A stretch of 64,000 nt of DNA from Dicyema japonicum (Eukaryota; Dicyemida; Rhombozoa; Dicyemidae), in contig RDEW01000007.1 in assembly GCA_011109175.1 (NCBI GenBank), positions 1,498,236 to 1,562,235 on the forward strand, written 5' to 3'. How positions within the stretch are numbered: the stretch's first letter is position 1; each line of letters starts with the position of its first letter. This document shows, one piece after another, positions 56,891-64,000 of this stretch. Position numbers and translations under genes: made by a program. Below the pieces are notes generated by a model. That model searched no databases. It saw only the letters and a list, made by a program, of their open reading frames with translations, and was not told the DNA's origin.

Positions 56891-57712
56891 ATGTTCTCTG
56901 TCAGGTTAATTATTAATTCTAAACATGGGAATTTAACTATTGTTAACATCTTTGATGGGATGGAATCAGCCAGAAGAGCTAGGATTTCTCGTCGACATAC
57001 TGGCGATTTTATCCTGCAGTTTAAGAACTTGGAAGACCTTGAAGATTTCAAAAAGTCAATGAATGATAGTAATCCTTTTGGATTGGGTGGACATGAGATG
57101 GAGGAAGTAAAACTGCCTCCTTCGACTATAATTCTAAAAAATGTTCCGACATGGATAGAGATGGATGAATTAAAGGATTTTCTTCGGTCAAAGTTGACAG
57201 GAGAGTTCCGAGCTGAAAGATTTGTACGCCGTGGTGTTAGCTTGCCTATTGTTAAGCTTGTCTTAACAAGCAGGGGAGAAGCAGAATCCATTGTCAGATT
57301 GGGATTGATTATTGGATTTTTGAAGATGAAAGCGGAATGGTATATAAAACGAGAAATTCAGTGTTTTCGTTGTCAACAGTTTGGACATATTGCTCGGTTT
57401 TGCAAGAACTTAGAAAAGTGTCTACATTGTTCGGGATCACATAGAAGATCTGAATGTAAAGCATCGCATGATACAAAAAATTGTGTTAATTGTGGGTCGA
57501 CTACTCATCTGGCAAATTATGGAGGTTGTCCGAAAGCTATGGAAGCCAATCGTGAGAAAATGAAGAAAGTTGCTGAAAAGTCAAAAGTCTCCAAAAAAGA
57601 AGATAAGAAACTTGCCAAATCCGGAAATAGTCATACTATAAAAATGCTAAGTCAGCTTTTCTTGATGGTCGAACTTGTTGGAATATTCCAACGGTCAAAA
57701 GGGCAACAGTAG
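56891..57712 (+). CDS. LINE ORF1 (gag-like, zinc knuckles)
   Basis: 273 codons. An RRM-like N-terminal half (STIILKNVPTWIEMDELKDF) is followed by three Cys/His knuckles: C158-x2-C-x4-H-x4-C171, C177-x2-C-x3-H-x4-C189 and C198-x2-C-x4-H-x6-C213. The first is canonical CCHC, and the others are variants as in jockey/I-clade Gag proteins. A Lys-rich tail follows. The protein binds element RNA to form the RNP. It probably continues in another frame to about 57,930. Confidence 0.8.
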   Translation: MFSVRLIINSKHGNLTIVNIFDGMESARRARISRRHTGDFILQFKNLEDLEDFKKSMNDSNPFGLGGHEMEEVKLPPSTIILKNVPTWIEMDELKDFLRSKLTGEFRAERFVRRGVSLPIVKLVLTSRGEAESIVRLGLIIGFLKMKAEWYIKREIQCFRCQQFGHIARFCKNLEKCLHCSGSHRRSECKASHDTKNCVNCGSTTHLANYGGCPKAMEANREKMKKVAEKSKVSKKEDKKLAKSGNSHTIKMLSQLFLMVELVGIFQRSKGQQ

Positions 57713-57738
57713 AAGCTTCTACTCAGACAGAAGAACCT

Positions 57739-57930
57739 GTGAAGGGAAAGAAAGAAGAAATCTCAACACAGGTCAATGATGGTGAATGTCAACTTGATTA
57801 TTCACAAACTTTGAAAAAATTAGAGAAAAGCATTATAGAAGTAACGAAAACAAAAAAGGATACGAAGCATTTATTGGATTTGGTGGCGATCCTAAGAGGA
57901 GGGATCAGCCACCAAAAAAATCAGAAGTAA
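57739..57930 (+). CDS. LINE ORF1 C-terminal extension
   Basis: 63 codons of Lys/Glu-rich helical sequence (LDYSQTLKKLEKSIIEVTKT), likely the frameshifted tail of ORF1. Ends just before the RITLINARSL start of the endonuclease. Confidence 0.45.
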   Translation: MKGKKEEISTQVNDGECQLDYSQTLKKLEKSIIEVTKTKKDTKHLLDLVAILRGGISHQKNQK

Positions 57931-57989
57931 TCAGGATAACCCTGATTAATGCCCGCTCTCTTCGGAAGCGGGCTTCAGAGCTGACTGCA

Positions 57990-59390
57990 TTGGTCAGCAC
58001 AGTGCATATGGATGTTTTGATAGTAAATGAGACGAAGATCAAGAAGGGAAGTTCTTTTAAACTTAATGGATTTTCATCAATTGATATTCCGTGGAAGAAG
58101 GGTTCTATTTCTGGAACTGGAACTTCGATTTATTATAAATCTAATTTGAATACGAAGAGACCAAGAATTATTGAAGAAGATGTATGTGAACTAGTCAGTG
58201 TGCAAATACAAACAAATATTGGATGGATAACAGTTGGAGGAATTTATTCTAAGAGCTTACGTGAGTACCCTTGGATCATTGAGAAATTTTTTAACGAAAA
58301 CGTGAATTCGATTTTGGTTGGGGACATGAACGCAAAGCATGTTGATTATGGATGTGTTACAACAAATCAGGATGGAAAATGTCTTATAAAGTGGATGGAA
58401 TCAGGAGAATTGAAAATTTTGACGTCAGCAGAAATAAATCACTATGCAACTTATAGTGGTGATAAACTTGGATTGTTCATAATGCCTCTGACGATGAGTG
58501 AAATGTGTGATCCTCCATATATCGAAAATGACATAGGAAGTGACCACATCCCACAAACGATTGAATTAAAAACTGGTCCGGTTTACACACGACAGTTATT
58601 CATTGGATATGATGTCAGCAAAATTGATTGGAATCACTTCAATTTCTACATCAGGCTGAAAATTGGTAATGTTTGTGATTTGGGGATTTCGAAACCGGAA
58701 GATATCGACATTCTGGATAACAAAATAAGATCTTTGTTGTTAAGTTATCTGGAAAATTATGGAAAAAGAAAAAATCTGTTGCCGCAGGAAAATATGATAA
58801 TAGGAGTAGAAGAACGCTCTTTGCGTCAGGAGAAGAATAAGTTAGAAAATAAATTAAAGAGGTGTTGGGATATCTTCGACTCTCAAGAACTTAAAATGCA
58901 GATCAAGTTAGTGAAGAAGAAAATAATGGATGTTGTAAAGAAGAATGAAGAAAAAGTATGGAAAAGAGAATGTTCAAAGTTACGTCGACAGAACCCAAAA
59001 TTTTGGAAACTATATGCAAGAATGAATTCTCCCAGTAATAAGAATGAAGAAATATCTCTCAAGTCAGATGATGGTCTCACTATTCCAAAAGAAGAAATTC
59101 CAAATGTTTTACGTCGACAATTGTCCAAAATTCAAGAGATAGATCCGGCATCTTTTATTCCGATAGAAGTACAAGATACAAGAAGTAGTTATAAAGAAAA
59201 GTCGAAATTGAGTGGTCCCTTGTGTCATCCTATAACGCTGGAAGAAATAAATGCTGCAATTAAGGGTTGCAAAAATAAAGCACCAGGGTGGGATTTTATC
59301 CCAATGAGTATTTTCAAGAACGCAGGCCCAATTTTGATTGAGTGCCTAAAATATTATATAATTCTTCTTGGAGTTTTGGTCATGTTCTAG
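57990..59390 (+). CDS. LINE ORF2, endonuclease and RT fingers
   Basis: 466 codons; the true ORF2 start is probably slightly upstream, because RITLINARSLRKRASEL (57,935-57,985) is in frame. The AP-endonuclease shows VNETK (catalytic Glu), LVGDMNAKH (Asp/Asn) and IGSDHIPQ (SDH). A basic linker precedes the RT fingers, which reach APGWDFIPMSIFKNAG before a frameshift near 59,385. Confidence 0.82.
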   Translation: MVSTVHMDVLIVNETKIKKGSSFKLNGFSSIDIPWKKGSISGTGTSIYYKSNLNTKRPRIIEEDVCELVSVQIQTNIGWITVGGIYSKSLREYPWIIEKFFNENVNSILVGDMNAKHVDYGCVTTNQDGKCLIKWMESGELKILTSAEINHYATYSGDKLGLFIMPLTMSEMCDPPYIENDIGSDHIPQTIELKTGPVYTRQLFIGYDVSKIDWNHFNFYIRLKIGNVCDLGISKPEDIDILDNKIRSLLLSYLENYGKRKNLLPQENMIIGVEERSLRQEKNKLENKLKRCWDIFDSQELKMQIKLVKKKIMDVVKKNEEKVWKRECSKLRRQNPKFWKLYARMNSPSNKNEEISLKSDDGLTIPKEEIPNVLRRQLSKIQEIDPASFIPIEVQDTRSSYKEKSKLSGPLCHPITLEEINAAIKGCKNKAPGWDFIPMSIFKNAGPILIECLKYYIILLGVLVMF

Positions 59391-60493
59391 CTTATTGGAA
59401 ACGAACAATTGTACGCATGGTTGTGAAAAAAGGAAAGCCAAGGTCAAAAGCAGATAGTTATAGGCCAATTAGCCTAGTCTGCTCAATATCGAAAGTTATG
59501 GAAAAAATTGTTTTCACTCGTCTATCAAGGCATGTTGAGGATAATAATTTTTTCTCTAATAATCAACTGGAATTTCGGCATAAAAAAGGGACTGGAGATT
59601 GCTTTAAAGAGCTAAGATCTGCAATCGAAATTTCACGAAATAAAAAGGAATTTCTTACAATAGCATGTTTGGATATAACAAAAGCGTTTGACAGTGTTTG
59701 GCACTTTGGACTTCTTGATACGTTGTCAAAAGCAGAAATTGGGAAAACTGCGTTATTATGGATAGAAAACTTTCTTTCAAAAAGAAAGTCATATATACGT
59801 GTTGGAAATTTAATTTCAAAGAAAATTGAATTGCGAAGAGGAGTTCCACAGGGTTCAATTCTCAGCCCGCTACTCTTCAATTGCGTAATGAGAGATTTGC
59901 CGAAAACAGAGAGCGTAAATAGTCAAATGATTATTTATGCTGATGACATTCTTGTGCTTGATTCAAGCATGAATAAACAAATTTCATGGAAAAGGGTGGA
60001 ATCCCATATTACTAAGATTGGAAAGTGGTGCCAAAACAATGGGTTGACTCTATCGAGGGAAAAAACAACAGTCACTTGGATTGCAAGTAAAAGAAAAAAT
60101 ATTAATCAATGTGTGAATACTGGGGATATAAAAATCTCTGAAACATTGAAGTATCTCGGATTGTTGATAGATCGAAGAGGATCTTTCAAGGAACATATTA
60201 AAACACGAAGAAAGAAAGCTACAGGAATGTTGAAATCTTTAATTCGATTTCATTTGGAGCTTGAAACTTTTCTTTTTGTGTATTCGGCGTGTGTTGAACC
60301 TTTCTCGATATATGGTTATCAAGGATGGTTTAGAACAAAAGAAAGTGATGTCTTTGTCAAAAAATTTGAAAAGTCCAGAAGATTTGCGATTAAATTGGCA
60401 TATGGACTGGACTTAAAATCCAATATCGAAGAGGATTACGACCTGAAAGTCAGAAAGATAGAAAAATTATTACATCACTTATGGAAAATGTAA
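59342..60493 (+). CDS. LINE ORF2, reverse transcriptase
   Basis: 383 codons. YRPISLVCSISKVMEK, motif A CLDITKAFDSVWH, motif B RRGVPQGSILSPLLF, motif C YADDILVL, then LKYLGLLID and thumb motifs. All catalytic aspartates are present, so apart from the upstream frameshift this RT looks intact. Ends with a short C terminus (LLHHLWKM), lacking the zinc-finger end seen in the jockey-like fragment at 20.6 kb, so it is a different family. Confidence 0.85.
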   Translation: MPKILYNSSWSFGHVLAYWKRTIVRMVVKKGKPRSKADSYRPISLVCSISKVMEKIVFTRLSRHVEDNNFFSNNQLEFRHKKGTGDCFKELRSAIEISRNKKEFLTIACLDITKAFDSVWHFGLLDTLSKAEIGKTALLWIENFLSKRKSYIRVGNLISKKIELRRGVPQGSILSPLLFNCVMRDLPKTESVNSQMIIYADDILVLDSSMNKQISWKRVESHITKIGKWCQNNGLTLSREKTTVTWIASKRKNINQCVNTGDIKISETLKYLGLLIDRRGSFKEHIKTRRKKATGMLKSLIRFHLELETFLFVYSACVEPFSIYGYQGWFRTKESDVFVKKFEKSRRFAIKLAYGLDLKSNIEEDYDLKVRKIEKLLHHLWKM

Positions 60494-60689
60494 TGTAATT
60501 TTTGGGGTCCAAACGAACTAGAGACATGTGGTGTCTCATAAAATGACCCTACACGATGAATACAAATTCACTTAATTAGTTTTGGTTCAGGTTTTGGTTT
60601 CTTAACAGTAATTAGTTTTGGGGTTTGTTAGAAAATAAAATTTGTCTTGTTTTGTCCGAATTTACTATAAAGTTACTTTATATCTCGTT

Positions 60690-61234
60690 TCTTCTCCCAC
60701 ATCGGTAAGAAATTTTTGGGTGTTTTTTTATGGACATCAGTTTTTTGAGCCTAAGCTTTTCAATATTCCACAATTCCCTCAGAATTGTTCATTTATCTTC
60801 TAAATTCACTATAAATTCCGGTTTGTTGGTTGAGTTACCTGACCTCGCTAACCTGCAGGAGGCTAACTGCTATCAAATAAGATTTGATGAATGTCGGTTG
60901 CTCCCATAGATCGGTCACTTTTGACGCAGTAGGTTGGAAAGTTCCGGGCATTAGTATCATCTCGATGAAGAACCAAAAAACAGAGGACATCTTCGCTTTA
61001 TATGAGTAGGGAGATGTGTTTCAACACAGACGATCCAGGTTTACACACTTGTCCCAATTGTCGCCATCTTAAGGTGAACCACATTGACAGCCCTTCACTT
61101 CATAAAGTGTCACGTGTTATTTTAACTTTTAATTTATTAAAAATCGATATCAAAAATATTAGTTCATGTTTATTTTGTAAGATTTCAGACATATATCCTC
61201 AGCTTCTCACAGTCGACTGAGTGTTTATAATTTT
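60690..61234. other. Shared spacer, copy B
   Basis: Colinear with 27,811-28,190, plus a roughly 110-bp insertion (about 60,865-60,985) that includes ctgctatcaaat and a cggtcacttttgacgcag box. The latter resembles the reverse complement of the jockey-like LINE 3' coding end. No gene. Confidence 0.4.
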
Positions 61235-61330
61235 GGTCGGATGAGATTCGAACCCAGATCATAATGGTTTTTAATAAATAATAAGTGCTTACCGTTTTAG
61301 TAATATATATAATGAATTAGAGCCTGATCT
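61235..61330 (-). repeat. tRNA-like / SINE remnant, copy B
   Basis: Minus strand ctgggttcgaatctcat B box with tactaaaacggtaagcac upstream, as in copy A but more degraded. Confidence 0.45.
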
Positions 61331-61930
61331 TATGTGGCCTTGGAGGGAAATCTACTGAAATAGCCGGGAGCGCTCAAACAGGTCTCTGAATCGATGTGAG
61401 TCGGATTATTCTAGCTAATTAAAAAACAGATTTTTTTTTCTTAAATTTTTATTAATTTATTAAATTCAGACTTTTTCGAAATTATGAGTCATTTTTGCTA
61501 ACGCAAACTCCAGCTGTTAATTTGGGAATATTGTTTCCTCATGACGAACATATGGAGTCTCAATGACAAGCGTCTATACTTTAAACTCATGCCCAAAGTT
61601 TCACGAAAATTTACAAACTTGAGGATTATGTGTAATTTATGTCTGGTCTTTAAAATACCTAGAAAGGGATCGGAGTAAGCGCTGATGGATATTTGATCAA
61701 ATTTCGCTTGCCATCCTGAGAGGGAATAGCGAGAGTGGCCGCTGTATGACCCTCGACTGACTGTCTCTTTATTTTATTTCATTTAACTCATTAATACAAA
61801 ATTACCTAGACAATCTATTTTATAATAAACAAGTTAAAGTCATCTGTAATTTCGATAAATTTTTGAGTCTGCTAATTAAGCAAGTCGATAAAATAATCCG
61901 ACAGATGTTTTTTATTACAATATAAAAGCA
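61331..61930. other. Upstream region of chitin-binding copy B
   Basis: Colinear with 28,291-28,912 (about 20 bp shorter). No gene recognised. Confidence 0.4.
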
Positions 61931-62370
61931 TGAAATTTAAATTTCAATCAAATGCTGGGTTATTCGATTTTATTGATACTTTTTGTTGCATCCATGAGAG
62001 CCGTAATGTTTTTATATAATCCAAAAGACCTACAAAGAGAACAGCAGACTTCAAAATAAGAAGTTGATAGAGTCAAATATAGAAAGTAAATATTTTCTAA
62101 CCTCAGATAGAAGGAAACAAATAAATGGCTTGGTCCTCATTAATGGGGGTTGTTTGAACTTTTTACTTGATAGAGTATATTTGCGCCAAACCAGGAATAC
62201 ACGCACATCCTGATTGTTCAAAATTCACAATATGCGCACATATAGGAGAAAAGCCACGTATAAGAAATTGTCCACCTGAATTTAAATTCGATTCAAGGAT
62301 TAACACATGTAATTGGTCATGGGATAGCAGATGCTATGAATCTTGGGAAGTAAAGAACATATATAATTAG
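61931..62370 (+). pseudogene. Chitin-binding (CBM14) protein, copy B, frameshifted
   Basis: Exon 2 (62,174-62,370) and the 25-nt intron are intact and encode the same six-cysteine domain, ending in a slightly longer tail. Exon 1 has an extra T after the fourth codon region and an extra A in the aatccaaaag run, which break the reading frame. An in-frame ATG inside exon 1 could bypass the first but not the second lesion. Either a pseudogene or homopolymer miscalls. Confidence 0.7.
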
Positions 62371-62439
62371 TGAGTTAATATTAATTATGGCTTTTTTCCT
62401 AATAAATCGAAAATTTATGAATATTTGAAATTTAAAATA

Positions 62440-63570
62440 CAAAAAATTGATTTTTAAATTAATAAAAATTAATATAATTTAATTTGACAAACTGAAGATA
62501 AATGTATCCCGTTTCGAATTTTGTTACCACCCATTCCGACTGAAAGTTTCGATTACGATGCATTCCGGTTTGACTCGTGACGTCGTCATCAGTGTGTTTA
62601 TTAAAATCTTGCCATGAGGCATGGATTCCCCCTCTAGCATCAAAGTCTCGTCTAAACGCACGTGTCACCGACCCGGATCTCAATAAAAAAACCTTGATCC
62701 GTTCCACTATTGATCGTCATCCTCCTAGTCTTATCAAGATGGTTGATTATTATTTCTCTTGGGTAAAAAATACCACTCTCGACGTCCATGGATGAGAGAG
62801 AACAGTATAATTCTTTCAAAATAAAGATAAACGTCTCCTTCTTCAAATCGAGTTTCCGTAGACACAGAACAGCTTGATAAGCTTTTTTCATTACGGCACT
62901 TTCAACATTATTTTTTTACATCCAAACAGAAATTCGCATAACTTTAGACTATTCCATTTTTTTATTTTTTATTTATTAACCCCGATACACCGAGAATTCT
63001 TTCACAACTAATTAAGTGTATCCAGTTTCCACTTCTACCGAAACAGAGTTTATCCGGAATCAACATAAAAGGTAAAAGACGTCCATACTTGCAGTTGTGG
63101 AAACCCCTCCAGTGGAGTGGGGACTATTCCATAGAGAGAAATAAGCCACGGGATTTACACAATTCGAAAATCTTTAAAAAATTCACGTAATCTTCCCTCA
63201 GACACCACTGAACTTTTCGAGACGTCCGATATCAGTACATCTTCCGCGTAAATAATCACGTTAGTACTCGGATTTTTAGGAGCCTGGAAGTCCCTTTTCA
63301 GAAGTGAATCCTCTACATTTCACAAATGATTTTCTCCCCACCAGAAGATTCCTTAACCAATCGAGTAAAAGGAATTTCAGCTGTGACTTGTTGATAAAAC
63401 AGTGTGTCATGCCAGACACTATCAAAAGCCTCTTGTATATTCAAGCAGTCGACACTCAGCTGATACCTGAAATTCTGGACCTTCTAAATCTCAGAGTTCA
63501 AGATAGACAATCTCAACAGGATCTCCATTGGCAAAAGCCCCATTGTTCATGCTGAGAAAATTCCTAAATA
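62440..63570 (-). mobile_element. Decayed LINE RT, copy B
   Basis: Minus strand order: motif A LNIQEAFDSVWHDTLFYQ (about 63,440), YAEDVLISDVSKSSVV (about 63,250; catalytic YADD altered to YAED), KKAYQAVLCLRKLDLKKETF (about 62,880), INHLDKTRRM (about 62,740), end near 62,480. Copy A retains only the last part. Forward ORF 63,304-63,555 is a shadow. Confidence 0.65.
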
Positions 63571-63769
63571 AACAGACGAAATAAACCGACAAACTCCAGC
63601 AAAAAGTTCATATTTACCAGATGTTCTTCCCTCGAGCATATAACAGGATGCTCGTGGTAAAACAATAAAATTAATAATTACATGCAGGATCAAGTTGGGT
63701 CATATACATTTTCATTGGAAATTGACAGAATCCGGGTGATGCCGGAAATCTGGATATTTAGCAGCCATT
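63571..63769. other. Spacer
   Basis: No gene seen. Beyond the duplicated block. Confidence 0.4.
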
Positions 63770-64000
63770 TGTAAAGGCTGGCTTTGGTATCTTGACCTTG
63801 TATGTTTTGCGAGATGTGGCATTGAAAAGTAGCTTTACTAGTTTGCTCTCGAATAGACGGTCAATTGTAAACTTTTTCTATGAGTCTCGTGAGATTTGGC
63901 TTAGAAGAGGTGTCCCTTAATACATAATCTTGATATACGCTGCCGTCGTCATAATTTATGATGTCTCTTTAAATCCTATGATATCTAAGAAACGGTTGAA
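63770..64000 (+). mobile_element. LINE RT fragment at window end
   Basis: Plus strand SLLSNRRSIVNFFYESREIW then LRRGVP and, after a stop, IYAAVVIIYDVS. Fits the LSxR...GVPQGS motif-B region of an APE-type RT. Cut by the window edge. Confidence 0.5.

Larger units (their letters stand above)
56881..60670 (+). mobile_element. Jockey-like LINE, near full length (copy B only)
   Basis: A 3.8-kb plus-strand element with gag-like ORF1, APE-type endonuclease, RT and a 3' UTR ending near 60,670, where the shared block resumes at ctcccacatcggtaag. Coding frames are long but interrupted by frameshifts near 57,650, between 57,930 and 57,990, and near 59,385. Absent from copy A, so inserted after the duplication or between haplotypes. 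Confidence 0.88.

Overview
The window is AT-rich metazoan nuclear DNA. It mixes host genes and gene fragments (PRIM1-like primase, DCLK-like kinase, an SMC2 fragment, an ARL2-like GTPase, DNAJC3/p58IPK, a small chitin-binding protein) with many broken non-LTR retrotransposons and three satellite-like arrays. Host genes become readable only when GT...AG introns of about 22-29 nt are removed. That intron size, with animal-type proteins and all three standard stop codons, is what is known from dicyemid mesozoans, so a dicyemid or similarly reduced animal is my best guess (inference, about 0.6).

The dominant architecture is one large direct duplication. Copy A runs from base 1 to about 29,850. 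Copy B starts at or before 32,452 (base 1 = 32,452) and runs to about 62,800. Shared blocks look about 97-98% identical by eye, in the same order: unknown ORF / RT scraps / SMC2 fragment / DCLK / PRIM1 / ~328-bp array / 49-bp array / LINE scrap / endonuclease-domain scrap / decayed APE-LINE / R2-like fragment / ARL2 fragment / jockey-like fragment / tRNA-like remnant / chitin-binding gene.

Between these blocks the copies differ by whole-block replacements. A has a nearly intact R2-like retrotransposon at 5,612-8,890 where B has other sequence (38,070-39,775). A has 11,877-12,603 where B has 43,658-45,594. A has DNAJC3, an R2-like 5' fragment and a dead hAT transposase (21,870-27,810) where B has an 11-unit 94-bp array and three head-to-tail copies of a jockey-like LINE (54,110-60,690). 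B also lacks about 690 bp inside the ARL2/jockey block. The roughly 2.6-kb spacer 29,850-32,450 is AT-rich with a LINE endonuclease scrap and an 85-bp direct repeat.

Few loci look potentially functional: the copy-A chitin-binding gene (clean two-exon ORF), DNAJC3 (eight or more exons with two small frameshifts and one in-frame stop), the copy-A DCLK kinase, and perhaps PRIM1. Copies A and B of DCLK and PRIM1 carry different lesions, many of them single-base indels in short homopolymers, so both pseudogenization and long-read consensus error must be considered. The two copies could be a real segmental duplication or two haplotypes joined by the assembler.
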